Virus record (IMG/VR): IMGVR_UViG_3300031726_000004
Coordinates: 1 to 62,293 of that record
DNA from: a virus
Direction: 5' to 3' (one strand)
DNA: 62,293 nt
A program made the translations under genes and the position numbers. The notes beneath the pieces are model-generated. The model did not search any database, was not told the origin of the DNA, and worked only from the letters and a program-made list of their open reading frames with translations. Positions 43,209 through 51,474 of this stretch are shown here, one piece after another (positions within the stretch are counted from its first letter, which is position 1; every line of letters starts with the position of its first letter).

Positions 43209-43622
43209 ATGCCAAAGTCAGGATTGATGCCAGCGCCAGCGCTGGAACGAACACCCGCGCCTTATGATCAACCGCCGTCACTGTTGCCGTTCTTTCGCGA
43301 CGATGCCGCGCGTTATGTGTGGATGATCCGCGAAGTCGATCGACGCACCAAAGATCGACCGTTCGCGCGTGACACGGCCTTCCGCAATTGCGGTGCGTTG
43401 GCCTTCGGCATCAGTGTTGATGAACTGCTATCGGCGGAAGCCGGCGCACGTAAACCTCACCTCATGGTGCCGCGCCAGAAATTGATTTGCGCGACCCGGT
43501 TGCTCACTGGCGCGACGTGGCATCGACTCGGCTTTGTATTCCAGCGCGATCACTCCACCATCATCAACAATTACAATCGCGCATTCGATGATGTCGCACC
43601 GATCCTGCGCAAGCTGGCGTGA
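43209..43622 (+). CDS. DnaA domain IV-like DNA-binding protein
   Basis: The 137-residue protein carries the DnaA C-terminal domain only: VPRQKLICATRLLTGATWHR, then LGFVFQRDHSTIINNYNRAF. RDHSTI corresponds to the DnaA-box recognition signature RDHST. There is no AAA+ domain, so it may bind DnaA boxes to block or redirect host initiation, or act as a regulator. Residues 1-60 are not recognised. Confidence 0.85.
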   Translation: MPKSGLMPAPALERTPAPYDQPPSLLPFFRDDAARYVWMIREVDRRTKDRPFARDTAFRNCGALAFGISVDELLSAEAGARKPHLMVPRQKLICATRLLTGATWHRLGFVFQRDHSTIINNYNRAFDDVAPILRKLA

Positions 43623-43631
43623 GACGATGCG

Positions 43632-43826
43632 ATGTCGCTGGTGCATCTCACCGATACCGAGATCATGACAGCGCTGTGCTGCGGCACCGAGTGCCGCACC
43701 GAAACAGGTGTGTGTCATCGCACCGACTTCATCACAGAGGCCGCGCGCGTGCGGGCCATGCTTGAAAAGAAATCAACCGAGCCGACCCTGATCATTCTCG
43801 AAACGGAGACCGATCATGATGTCTGA
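43632..43826 (+). CDS. Small cysteine-containing protein
   Basis: The 64-residue protein contains ALCCGTECRTETGVCHRTDF, four cysteines and a histidine that may bind zinc, followed by a helical end. It overlaps the next membrane protein gene. Function is unknown. Confidence 0.55.
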   Translation: MSLVHLTDTEIMTALCCGTECRTETGVCHRTDFITEAARVRAMLEKKSTEPTLIILETETDHDV

Positions 43827-43983
43827 ATTTTCGAGCGGATTGGTGATCGGGCTGATTGTCGGTCTCTTGCTCGGTGCAACGTTCGGAGCGGTTTTGCTCG
43901 GTGCGTTCATGGCCGGCAAGCGCAACGACGAACGGCGCGAGCGCGAAAATTGGCTCGCCAGCTACAACAACGACGACAGATGA
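43816..43983 (+). CDS. Small single-TM protein
   Basis: The 55-residue protein starts MMSEFSSGLVIGLIVGLLLG and has a Gly-rich membrane helix to about residue 35, followed by a charged tail (GKRNDERRERENWLASYNND). It overlaps the upstream gene by 11 bases. Function is unknown. Confidence 0.6.
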   Translation: MMSEFSSGLVIGLIVGLLLGATFGAVLLGAFMAGKRNDERRERENWLASYNNDDR

Positions 43984-44003
43984 AAGGAGTTAAACCGCGC
44001 ACC

Positions 44004-44079
44004 GCTACGCTACGCTACGCTACACCGCGCTGCGCCCCGCTCAGCAACGCAACGTTTTTGTCATCGGGGATCGATCCCC
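44004..44079 (+). repeat. GCTAC tandem repeat and ClaI-type palindrome before 44103
   Basis: Four tandem GCTAC units lie at 44004-44023, followed by GCAACGCAACG words. A perfect 14-bp palindrome, GGGGATCGATCCCC, lies at 44066-44079 in the leader of the next gene. The same GCAACG words dominate the tract at 45140-45842. The palindrome could be an operator or a leader hairpin. Confidence 0.6.
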
Positions 44080-44102
44080 ATCGAAACAAAAGGGAACGTA
44101 TC

Positions 44103-44660
44103 ATGCGATCTGTCTCAGTAACACTCCAATCAACCACGCCCTATTCGCAGAGTCGGCAACATGAGACCGCAAAACAGTCAGGCGAAACCGCCGACGCATA
44201 CGAAGTTCGAACGTGGCGGGAGAAATGCAACACCACCGACAAAGGTTTGGTCTTCATCCCGGCAATGGCATTGAAGCAAGCGCTTGATGCCGCCGCGAAG
44301 AAAGCCGGTCTACAAATTCCCGGCAAGGGCAAATCGACCTACGCGAAGTATTTTCTGGCAGATGTCATCTGCGATGCAGATGTCGTTCTCTCGGTGCAGA
44401 AGAAAGACGTTTCATCGGTTCGCATCAGCGCAAACGTTGATGGTGTTCGCGGCAGTGGCAAGCGAGTTTGGCGAACGTTTCCAGTTGTTCCGAGTTGGAC
44501 GGCTCAAGCTGATTTCACGATCATGGATGACACCGTGTCGAAAGAGGTGTTCGAAAAAATGCTGGCCATTGCCGGCGCGTCAATCGGCATCGGCCGCTTT
44601 CGTCCTGAAAAGGGCGGGTTGAATGGTCGCTTCAAACCAACCAAGTTTGAATGGAATTAA
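44103..44660 (+). CDS. Conserved phage protein with GIGRFRPEKGG motif
   Basis: The 185-residue protein starts MRSVSVTLQSTTPYSQSRQH at ATG 44103. It is alpha/beta, with WREKCNTTDKGLVFIPAMAL and a C-terminal GASIGIGRFRPEKGGLNGRF that is a striking, conserved-looking signature. I recall similar ends in other phage proteins but know no function. The leader holds a palindrome. Confidence 0.7.
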   Translation: MRSVSVTLQSTTPYSQSRQHETAKQSGETADAYEVRTWREKCNTTDKGLVFIPAMALKQALDAAAKKAGLQIPGKGKSTYAKYFLADVICDADVVLSVQKKDVSSVRISANVDGVRGSGKRVWRTFPVVPSWTAQADFTIMDDTVSKEVFEKMLAIAGASIGIGRFRPEKGGLNGRFKPTKFEWN

Positions 44661-45139
44661 TCCCCATGATCTTCATCGCCAGACCAGAACACGCAGAGAC
44701 CGCACGCAAGATCATCGCGGCGCTTGTCGGTGTGAATGATGAAATCTCAGATGAAGCCTTGAGCATGGTTGTTGGTCAACAAATCGCACCGACAGACACG
44801 CCGATGAAATCCGCGCTGCGTTCACTTGAGCGCAGCAATCCCCCGATCCACTTCCGACGCATCCGCAAGATTGGTTGGAAACGAATGAATGATCCCGATT
44901 TGGTCACGCATTCAGAAACCGATCTCAAGAAAATCTATCGTGCCGGGAGACGTGGTCACAAGAAACTTGGCCACGCTCAATTCGACAATCTGTCGAACGG
45001 TCAGCAACTCCAAGCCGCAAGAAACTCCGCGCGATTTGCGGCAATAGAGAATGCCGCTTCCGTGACACCGGTGCGGCCGATTAGCTCAATCCCCGATCTG
45101 AAAACTGTTCTAGAAAAGATCAAGGAACAAGCGTCATGA
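44651..45139 (+). CDS. Hypothetical protein
   Basis: The 162-residue protein overlaps the preceding gene by ten bases. It has a helical N-terminal region (AETARKIIAALVGVNDEISD) and a basic middle part (HFRRIRKIGWKRMND, IYRAGRRGHKKLGHAQ) that may bind nucleic acid. ATG 44666 is an alternative start. Function is unknown. Confidence 0.6.
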   Translation: MELIPMIFIARPEHAETARKIIAALVGVNDEISDEALSMVVGQQIAPTDTPMKSALRSLERSNPPIHFRRIRKIGWKRMNDPDLVTHSETDLKKIYRAGRRGHKKLGHAQFDNLSNGQQLQAARNSARFAAIENAASVTPVRPISSIPDLKTVLEKIKEQAS

Positions 45140-45842
45140 CCCGATCGCGGCAACACAGACACGAACGAAGTGTGGTGTTGCCGCGCGCCGCGTTGCCACG
45201 CGGTGCAACGCGACGCGACGCAACGCAACGACCTGTCCAGTTTGTCACCGCAACGCGACGCCAACGCCGCTTGCCGCAACACGGCGCTTCACACCACTCC
45301 GCTCCACATTGCTTTGCATCACACCGCAACGTTTTCCGATTTTCTCCCGCGCATCGCACCACGACACAATACCACGCTACACGCGGCCCCGCCGTGCCTC
45401 GCAACGCCCTGCAACACATCGCAACGTTTGCAAAGTTCACTATCGCAGCGCATCACATCGCGACACGATGCCTTGCTCTGCAACTCGGCACTGCGCGCCG
45501 CGTTGCTTCGCATCACGTTTCAGTGCAACGCAACGCAACGCAACGTCTGTCGAAATCAGCACCGCGTCGCCGTGCCAGCGCGGCGCAGCGCGACGCCACA
45601 CAACGCATCGTCCACACACCGCATCGTCAATGCAACGCAACGAACGTTTCTATCGAGATCAACAACGCTGCGCGATGCGCCACTGCACGACGCGCCACCT
45701 CACGACCCAACGCAACGCAACGTCTATCGAGATCACCAACGCTACGCGACGCGTCGCAACTCGACACTACGCCGCACGATGCGACACAACGCTTCACGAC
45801 ACAACGCAACATTCCCTTTCACCAGTTCAAGGAATGCGTATC
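45140..45842. repeat. 700-base CGCAACG-rich low-complexity tract
   Basis: The tract is built from words such as CGCAACG, GCGACGC and CACGACAC and is open in several plus frames because these words lack stop codons. The translations are Arg/His/Thr/Gln-rich, unlike the other genes. Three imperfect longer copies have a GCAACGCAACG head and a TCTATCGAGATCA-like core: about 45524-45569, 45630-45682 and 45708-45757. One frame starts ATG 45136 in an ATGA overlap with the upstream stop, so coding in part cannot be excluded. The tract is treated as non-coding. Confidence 0.65.
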
Positions 45843-46175
45843 ATGTACCTGCGTATCATCATCGGGCTACTCGCCGCGTTGATCGCGACATCCGCCTTTG
45901 CCGCCGACAATTTCGACAGCCTATGGCAAAGCCGCGTCGAACAACATCCGACATTCGAGGCATTTGCACTTGTGCAACTACCTGAAGCCACTGCGTTCAT
46001 AAAAGCGGCCCAGAAATTCGACATCCGGCAATTCAATGAAGATGTTGAGCGCATCGAACGGCATCGACGCCACCGACAAGAGCACAACAGCAGCGAGCAT
46101 CGCCGCATCTGGTACACACGTAACAATCACAAATATTACTACTATGCGAGGCATCGCCATGGCCGCCGGGCGTGA
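45843..46175 (+). CDS. Secreted or periplasmic small protein
   Basis: The 110-residue protein has a classic Sec signal peptide (MYLRIIIGLLAALIATSAFA, cleavage after AFA). The mature part ends in a basic, His/Tyr-rich tail (RRIWYTRNNHKYYYYARHRH). The signal sequence supports ATG 45843 as start over longer frames that run through the low-complexity tract. Function is unknown; secretion by the lysogen is plausible. Confidence 0.75.
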   Translation: MYLRIIIGLLAALIATSAFAADNFDSLWQSRVEQHPTFEAFALVQLPEATAFIKAAQKFDIRQFNEDVERIERHRRHRQEHNSSEHRRIWYTRNNHKYYYYARHRHGRRA

Positions 46176-46449
46176 CTTCATGGTCTTGATCCGCATGCGT
46201 ACCGACGACAGACAAGACAAGGATGCCGCGCGCCAGCGCTTGCACAATTGGCTTGAAACGTTCGGGCACACATCGGTCAGTCATGGATTTGATTTTCTCG
46301 AAACTGTGTCGTTTACCCAACGCGGCAAGCGTGTCGCATCAAAGAAGAAAGCGAGACCATCACATGAAACGAGCCGTGAAAAAGACAGCGCGCCAGCCCC
46401 GGACCATCAAGCCGAAAGGCGTGTTGCTGACCGAACAGCAATGGAATGA
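46162..46449 (+). CDS. Hypothetical small protein
   Basis: The 95-residue protein starts MAAGRDFMVLIRMRTDDRQD at ATG 46162, with GAGG seven bases upstream. It has an alpha/beta N-terminal half (NWLETFGHTSVSHGFDFLET) and a Lys/Arg-rich end. Its 3' part overlaps the next gene by 86 bases in another frame. Function is unknown. Confidence 0.5.
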   Translation, partial: AAGRDFMVLIRMRTDDRQDKDAARQRLHNWLETFGHTSVSHGFDFLETVSFTQRGKRVASKKKARPSHETSREKDSAPAPDHQAERRVADRTAME

Positions 46450-46684
46450 TCACACCACCGCGCAGACACAGACGGTGCAATCGACAGAGCAGACCGGCAA
46501 GCTTGCGGCTTCGCTCAAGACGCAGTTGGATAAGCGCGAAAAGGATCTGAAAACAACCTTGACGCAAATCACCGTGCTGCTCACGGACATCAAGGCGTTG
46601 GTCGGACTGCTCAAGGTCGTCGATGTCGCGGCGGCACCCGTCGAAGCCGAACCGAACGGTGCTGCACCAGATGCCCAACCGTGA
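46364..46684 (+). CDS. Hypothetical coiled-coil protein
   Basis: The 106-residue protein starts MKRAVKKTARQPRTIKPKGV at ATG 46364. A basic start is followed by a long coiled coil (LAASLKTQLDKREKDLKTTL, TQITVLLTDIKALVGLLKVV). Function is unknown. Confidence 0.65.
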   Translation: MKRAVKKTARQPRTIKPKGVLLTEQQWNDHTTAQTQTVQSTEQTGKLAASLKTQLDKREKDLKTTLTQITVLLTDIKALVGLLKVVDVAAAPVEAEPNGAAPDAQP

Positions 46685-47000
46685 AGCCTTGCCGCCGCGC
46701 CGCAACTCGCACACCTTCAATCTAGATTGGGGCGGGTTCAATCGTGCCTATGCGGTAACGGTTGGTCATTACGATGACGGGCGCATCGGTGAGGTGTTCA
46801 TCACGGGCGGCAAGTCCGGCGAAGTCGTGGAAGCCATCGCACGCGATGGCGCGGTGTTGATGTCGATCGCGCTGCAATACGGCGCGAGTGTCGAGACGAT
46901 CGCAGGCGCGATCACGCGCGACGGGCAAGGCGCACCATCAAGCATTGTCGGCGTGGTGATCGATCGGTTGAGGGAAATGGCCAATGAACAAGAACAATGA
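46671..47000 (+). CDS. TSCPD-domain protein
   Basis: The 109-residue protein carries DWGGFNRAYAVTVGHYDDGR, IGEVFITGGKSGEVVEAIAR and YGASVETIAGAITRDGQGAP, the pattern of the TSCPD domain found at the C-terminus of class II ribonucleotide reductases and as a stand-alone phage protein. It may modulate nucleotide reduction or bind metal. The conserved cysteines are absent, so activity is unclear. Confidence 0.8.
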   Translation: MPNREALPPRRNSHTFNLDWGGFNRAYAVTVGHYDDGRIGEVFITGGKSGEVVEAIARDGAVLMSIALQYGASVETIAGAITRDGQGAPSSIVGVVIDRLREMANEQEQ

Positions 47001-47610
47001 CGATGACGACGACAAGCCGGGCTTGACGATCACACTCAATTCGAATGCGAGTAGTGCGGCCTTCCTCGGTGTCGGTGGTCCGCGCGAGATCACCGACCCG
47101 ATCGACATCCCGCCCTATGTCAAAGGACCGCACGGCATGGCGTGGAAATGCGACGCTGCGGTTGGCCGCGCCAAGCTGAAAATTAAGCCGGAAGACGACG
47201 CCACCTTGGTGCATTGGGTGATCGAAGCACCATGGGCGCATCCGATATGGCATTCCTATTCGCTGATCTTGGTGCACCTGCGGCCAATGCCCGATGGCCG
47301 CAAGACCTTGATGTATGTCGATGATGCGACCCATGAACTTTGGCTGTATGCGCTCAATCCCGAGATCGACCGCAACCCGATGGTGCGCACCGGTCTTGTC
47401 GAAGGCAACTTCCTGACTCCGGTCAACTACGCGTCGCAATTCGTCGAAGTCGATGACGCCTTGGCGCTGTTTCGCATTCAACAGGCGGTGCAAGAAATCT
47501 GCAACGGCACGCTGTCACCCGATGTCGATTTCAGTTCGATGTGGGTTGATCGGTTTGGCAACAACATGATGAAAGACCGGCCCAACTATCGCAAACCAAA
47601 AGAGCGATGA
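46984..47610 (+). CDS. Hypothetical protein
   Basis: The 208-residue protein has an acidic start (MNKNNDDDDDKPG), a beta-rich core (MAWKCDAAVGRAKLKIKPED, WVIEAPWAHPIWHSYSLILV) and a basic end. It overlaps the TSCPD gene by 17 bases. No family was recognised. Confidence 0.65.
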   Translation: MNKNNDDDDDKPGLTITLNSNASSAAFLGVGGPREITDPIDIPPYVKGPHGMAWKCDAAVGRAKLKIKPEDDATLVHWVIEAPWAHPIWHSYSLILVHLRPMPDGRKTLMYVDDATHELWLYALNPEIDRNPMVRTGLVEGNFLTPVNYASQFVEVDDALALFRIQQAVQEICNGTLSPDVDFSSMWVDRFGNNMMKDRPNYRKPKER

Positions 47611-47906
47611 CGATGACAGCCACCGCATTGAGAAAGCCGTGGGGCTTCCACACGCGCGGCAGAGAACGACCCGAACCGAAATTGCAGGTAGCTCACATGA
47701 TCGTCAAGGTTCAAGTCCCGCTTGCGACCAATGATCCCGATGCATTGGCGCTGGTGTATGCGAAAGGCCATATCGGCATGACGCAACAGGCCTTGAGCCC
47801 CGGCACGTTGCGCCAGATGAAGGGCGATGCAAAGGCGTTCTTCGAAGGTCATCACAACGGCAAGCGCTGGGTGATCGGCGCGCGCGTCAAAGATCAGGAC
47901 TGGTGA
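47607..47906 (+). CDS. Hypothetical protein, MIVKVQ family
   Basis: The 99-residue product begins in an ATGA overlap; an internal ATG at 47697 behind AGGT gives the form MIVKVQVPLATNDPDALALV, the usual start of a small family carried on plasmids and phages of Alphaproteobacteria. KAFFEGHHNGKRWVIGARV and the end QDW also fit. Function is unknown. Confidence 0.75.
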   Translation: MTMTATALRKPWGFHTRGRERPEPKLQVAHMIVKVQVPLATNDPDALALVYAKGHIGMTQQALSPGTLRQMKGDAKAFFEGHHNGKRWVIGARVKDQDW

Positions 47907-47910
47907 TGCG

Positions 47911-48168
47911 ATGGCAGACGGTCGTTACTTCGCATGGGTTCACAACGTGATGGCGTGGTCAGTGCCGCACCTTGTGCCGCAACTGATCGTCGATGCCGGG
48001 CAATTCGATTATGTCATCACGCAATTGCAGAACGTCCCCGATTGGAAGGTCATCGCAAAGCGCGTGCTTTCGGAAGACGAATACGACCTGACACTTGATG
48101 ACCTGATCAAGAAATACCCCGCTCCACCCATGAGGGATGACGATGTCCCGACGCAGATCAAGCGATAG
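47911..48168 (+). CDS. Hypothetical protein
   Basis: The 85-residue protein contains HLVPQLIVDAGQFDYVITQL and a terminal DLTLDDLIKKYP with an acidic, Pro-rich end. It follows the upstream gene by four bases and overlaps the next. Function is unknown. Confidence 0.6.
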   Translation: MADGRYFAWVHNVMAWSVPHLVPQLIVDAGQFDYVITQLQNVPDWKVIAKRVLSEDEYDLTLDDLIKKYPAPPMRDDDVPTQIKR

Positions 48169-48349
48169 CCGGCTGATCGAGATCACGGTTGAAATCCGTC
48201 ACGAAACAGACTCGGCCTATCTGGTTGACGACGGCTCAACGCGCGATTGGGTGCCCAAAAGCCAAGTTGAAATCGTCGATGACAATGACGGCGATGCGGT
48301 GATTGCGATCATGCCAGAATGGTTGGCCAAAGAAAAAGGGTTCATCTGA
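48143..48349 (+). CDS. Conserved small phage protein
   Basis: The 68-residue protein starts at ATG 48143 behind GAGGG. EITVEIRHETDSAYLVDDG, DWVPKSQVEI and MPEWLAKEKGFI form a family seen in many phages. The strand-rich pattern suggests a small beta-barrel. Function is unknown. Confidence 0.75.
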   Translation: MSRRRSSDSRLIEITVEIRHETDSAYLVDDGSTRDWVPKSQVEIVDDNDGDAVIAIMPEWLAKEKGFI

Positions 48350-48561
48350 TGTCGTCGCGCAAGCCAAGATTTTCAGCGGTCAAACCCAAATTCGCGATTG
48401 GTGACGAAGTCAGTAAGCCGGAAGGGTATCCATTCCCCGGCACGGTGCAAGCGGTGTTCACCCGACGCGACGGTGAGGTGCGGTTCGTCGTCGAACATGA
48501 CTGCGGCGGGTTGCTGCACATCTTCAACGATCTGCAATTGATGAAGGGGCGAAAGCCATGA
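48349..48561 (+). CDS. Conserved SH3-like small protein
   Basis: The 70-residue protein starts MSSRKPRFSAVKPKFAIGDE. GDEVSKPEGYPFPGTVQAVF, VRFVVEHDCGGLLHIF and NDLQL are conserved in a small phage family that looks like an SH3 barrel. Function is unknown. Confidence 0.75.
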   Translation: MSSRKPRFSAVKPKFAIGDEVSKPEGYPFPGTVQAVFTRRDGEVRFVVEHDCGGLLHIFNDLQLMKGRKP

Positions 48562-49139
48562 GCGGCGTGCAAGCCTATCCGCTGCATTGGCCGCCCGGTG
48601 TGCCGCGCGCAAAACATCGCGAGTCCGGGCGGTTCAAAGCCAGCTTCGAAACGGCGCTTGAAAATGTGGTGCGCTCGTTCAAGGGCTTTGCTGCGGACTC
48701 GAATAAGAAGATCACCGACGCGGTGCTGTCGTCCAACATGAACATGCTGGAAAAGAACCCGACAGACCCCGGCGTCGCCGTGTGGTTCACGTGGGATGGT
48801 TTGTCGGTGTGCATTCCGATCGATCGCTATGACACGCCCGCAAAGAACTTGCAGGCGGTGCACCACATCCTGGAAAGCCGGCGTACCGAGCTACGCCACG
48901 GTACCTTGCATTTGGTGCGCGCGACCTTCCAAGGCTTCAAGGCCTTGCCAGCGCCAGCGGGCAAGCACTGGCGCGATATTCTGGGATTGAGGGATAGCCC
49001 TGTCTTGGATGCTGCGGCGGTTGAGCGGGCTTTTAAAGAGCGCGCGCGCACCATCCATCCCGACAGGATCGGCGGGGCATCGGAAGCCATGGCTGAATTG
49101 AACGTGGCGCGGGCCACGGCGCTTGCAGAGATCGGGTGA
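48558..49139 (+). CDS. J-domain-like protein
   Basis: The 193-residue protein has an N-terminal region (VQAYPLHWPPGVPRAKHRES) found in several phage proteins and a C-terminal J-domain-like part: WRDILGLRDSPVLDAAAVER, FKERARTIHPDRIGG with the HPD motif and a final helix. It may recruit host DnaK. It overlaps the previous gene by four bases. Confidence 0.82.
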   Translation: MSGVQAYPLHWPPGVPRAKHRESGRFKASFETALENVVRSFKGFAADSNKKITDAVLSSNMNMLEKNPTDPGVAVWFTWDGLSVCIPIDRYDTPAKNLQAVHHILESRRTELRHGTLHLVRATFQGFKALPAPAGKHWRDILGLRDSPVLDAAAVERAFKERARTIHPDRIGGASEAMAELNVARATALAEIG

Positions 49140-49143
49140 CGCC

Positions 49144-49428
49144 ATGCACACCAAAGACCTATTGGCCCAAGCGTTGCGGCAAGCCGGCTTGCATGACATG
49201 GCCGACAAGGCGGCGGAGGGTTATTATCACGACTACCTGTCGCCGCTGGTGATGCCCGGCATACAGTTGGCCGATGACTTGCGCACGGCATCCACACCCG
49301 CCGCAATGGCCGTGCTGCGGCAGCACCTCGCGGGGGACTTCGACGCCACGACAGAGGAAAGCGAAGCGTGGATCGATAGCCCGGAAGGTCGGGCGACAGT
49401 GGCCGGTTTGATGGGGCCGAAAAGGTAA
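49144..49428 (+). CDS. Hypothetical protein
   Basis: The 94-residue helical protein starts MHTKDLLAQALRQAGLHDMA at ATG 49144, behind GGTGA. It has a YYHDYLSPLVMPG block and a C-terminal DSPEGRATVAGLM. Function is unknown. Confidence 0.6.
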   Translation: MHTKDLLAQALRQAGLHDMADKAAEGYYHDYLSPLVMPGIQLADDLRTASTPAAMAVLRQHLAGDFDATTEESEAWIDSPEGRATVAGLMGPKR

Positions 49429-49431
49429 CAT

Positions 49432-49713
49432 ATGACTCCACACCCCTCCATAACTAAGGGTGTTGGAAAAACAAAGGCTCAACTTAAGAGAAAGCGCAAG
49501 GAAACCTGTACAAATAAGGTTCCGCCTCCTATATGTCCCCCTGCTAACCGTGGCAAAATTGGCATCATTCGACACCTGCCTGTTGATGATCCCCGCAATC
49601 CGAACCACCCGAGCCATGATGACAAGTGGTTGGAGTTGGCAAGGTCTCTAGGTCGGGCAATGGCAGATTTTGAATGGGATCGGCTCAACGGTCCTAATGG
49701 GAAAACAAAATGA
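49432..49713 (+). CDS. Small integrase-associated protein
   Basis: The 93-residue protein has a basic N-terminus (KTKAQLKRKRKETCTNK) and ends in WLELARSLGRAMADFEWDRL, a segment often found in small genes just upstream of serine recombinases. It overlaps the integrase start by four bases. It may be a recombination directionality factor or a coupled leader protein; this is inference. Base composition is more AT-rich than its neighbours. Confidence 0.65.
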   Translation: MTPHPSITKGVGKTKAQLKRKRKETCTNKVPPPICPPANRGKIGIIRHLPVDDPRNPNHPSHDDKWLELARSLGRAMADFEWDRLNGPNGKTK

Positions 49714-51401
49714 AGACCGCAGTTATTTATGCGAGATATTCTAGCGATCTTCAAAAAGATCGTTCTATCGATGATCAGATTTTGTTTTGCCGAGAAATTG
49801 CTTTGCGTAACGGCTATAGCGTCGCCGACGTGTTTACGGATCGAGCCAAATCTGGCGCGAGTATGTTTGAGCGCGATGGCTTACTAGCGCTAATGAGTGC
49901 CGCGAAGAAACGTGATTTCAATGGCGTCATTTGTGAAAGTCTTTCGCGTCTATCACGTGATCAAGAAGACACTGCCGCAATTTATAAGCGGCTCAAGTTC
50001 AATGACATCGAAATCGTGGATGCAAGTGGCGTTGTTTCTGATGTTCATGTCGGCGTAGGTGGCATCGTCAATTCGATGTTTCTCAAAAATCTCGCCGTCT
50101 CGGTCAAACGATCACAAGACGCATTGGCTCGCGAAGGGTTAGTCCCCGGCCGCATCGCATTTGGATTGCGCGCCACTGGCAAAAAATGTGAACGCGAAAT
50201 TGATCCTACCAACGCTGCAATTGTACTCAGGTGCTTCGAAGAATACGCCAACGGAAAATCAATCGAGAATATCAATTTTGAACTGCGGCAATGTGAAAAA
50301 ATCGAGATGCCGCGCGTGAACAGCGAGATGCTGCGCAATCAAATTTATATCGGAAAGATTATCCGGAACGTCACCAATTCGGTCAAAGACCCGGACACCG
50401 GTAGGCGGTTGTTTCGGCGTGGATCAGTTGACAACAGGATTGTTGTCGATGCGCCACAACTGCGGATCATCCCGCAAGAACTTTGGGAACGTGTTCAACA
50501 TTCACTTGCAGCCAGCAACAAGGCGCACGGTTGGCACGGGCCGCGCCAACACAAGTTCGTCAATAAGGATCACTTGCTCCTCGGATTGTTGACTTGTGCA
50601 ACATGTGGCGGTGCGATGTACATCGGCGCAAATAATCCGGACGGTGCTCCACGTGTGAAATGTTCTTTTGGGCATCGTCGTGAAGGTTGCGACCATCGCA
50701 AGAGTTATTCTCTTAAGACCCTGCAAGACATCGTCTTGAGCGGCATCCAAGCCAAGCTGACCGATAGGAAAGCATTGCTCGAAATGACACGCGCCTATCA
50801 TGATCGTTGGGCCGAACGGCAAAAGAGTGTTCGCGGTGATTTAGCCAAAGCCAAGGCCGAACTATCCCGCACGGAAATCCAGATCGACCGTATCGTTACG
50901 GCGATCAGCGACAGCGACAGCCCTGTAAAGGCTTTGGTCAGTAAACTTGACGCCTTGGAAATCCAGCGTGCCAGCCTCGCGCAAAAGGTTGAATTGATTG
51001 AGGCCGATGGCAACGTGGTTACACTGCACCCCGCCGCCATCGATAAATTTGCCGCTTCGATGGAGACAATCCACACTGCCCTAACCGGCGATCTCAGTGT
51101 TGAACAGCTTTCGCCATTTCGCGCAGCCTTTCGCAATGTCTTTGAGCGCATTGTGGTTCACCCGACCACCAAGCAAGGCCAATATGAGGTGACACCCTAC
51201 GCACGATTGTCCGCAATAATCGGCTTAGAACTTTTTCCAAAAATGCGCAGCACCACAGAAATGCTTGCAGAACAAGGGGTTACTGAGATTGCACTTTCGG
51301 ACGGTTCACGAACTCGAACCGTCCAAAAATGCAAACCCGAAATGATCACAAGCCCCGATAACGTGATCATTAATCTAGGAATTTGGAAAAAAGCGGCCTG
51401 A
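49710..51401 (+). CDS. Large serine integrase
   Basis: The 563-residue recombinase has the resolvase catalytic domain (VIYARYSSDLQKDRSIDDQ, nucleophile Ser11), RLSRDQEDT helix motifs, a recombinase domain (VPGRIAFGLRAT, RNQIYIGKI), a zinc ribbon (LTCATCGGAMYIG ... CSFGHRREGCDH) and a coiled coil at about residues 370-430. It would insert the phage at attB. Base composition is lower in GC than its neighbours, suggesting separate transfer. Confidence 0.95.
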   Translation: MKTAVIYARYSSDLQKDRSIDDQILFCREIALRNGYSVADVFTDRAKSGASMFERDGLLALMSAAKKRDFNGVICESLSRLSRDQEDTAAIYKRLKFNDIEIVDASGVVSDVHVGVGGIVNSMFLKNLAVSVKRSQDALAREGLVPGRIAFGLRATGKKCEREIDPTNAAIVLRCFEEYANGKSIENINFELRQCEKIEMPRVNSEMLRNQIYIGKIIRNVTNSVKDPDTGRRLFRRGSVDNRIVVDAPQLRIIPQELWERVQHSLAASNKAHGWHGPRQHKFVNKDHLLLGLLTCATCGGAMYIGANNPDGAPRVKCSFGHRREGCDHRKSYSLKTLQDIVLSGIQAKLTDRKALLEMTRAYHDRWAERQKSVRGDLAKAKAELSRTEIQIDRIVTAISDSDSPVKALVSKLDALEIQRASLAQKVELIEADGNVVTLHPAAIDKFAASMETIHTALTGDLSVEQLSPFRAAFRNVFERIVVHPTTKQGQYEVTPYARLSAIIGLELFPKMRSTTEMLAEQGVTEIALSDGSRTRTVQKCKPEMITSPDNVIINLGIWKKAA

Positions 51402-51410
51402 TCAACGGAC

Positions 51411-51440
51411 GGCGACACCGCGCTAGCACACGGTGTCGCC
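51411..51440 (+). promoter_or_regulatory. Perfect 10-bp dyad after integrase: terminator or attP candidate
   Basis: GGCGACACCG (51411-51420) and CGGTGTCGCC (51431-51440) form a perfect inverted repeat with a ten-base loop, ten bases after the integrase stop. There is no T-run. Serine integrases often have attP next to the gene and bind dyads, so attP is an alternative to a transcription stop or an mRNA-stabilising hairpin. Confidence 0.55.
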
Positions 51441-51474
51441 GCCACTAACCACCGAACCCATGGAGCGGGCTTCA

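Noticed and set aside
45140-45842. CRISPR-like array in the repetitive tract
   Set aside because: The words are short and irregular. There are no constant repeats with unique spacers of uniform length, and no cas genes.
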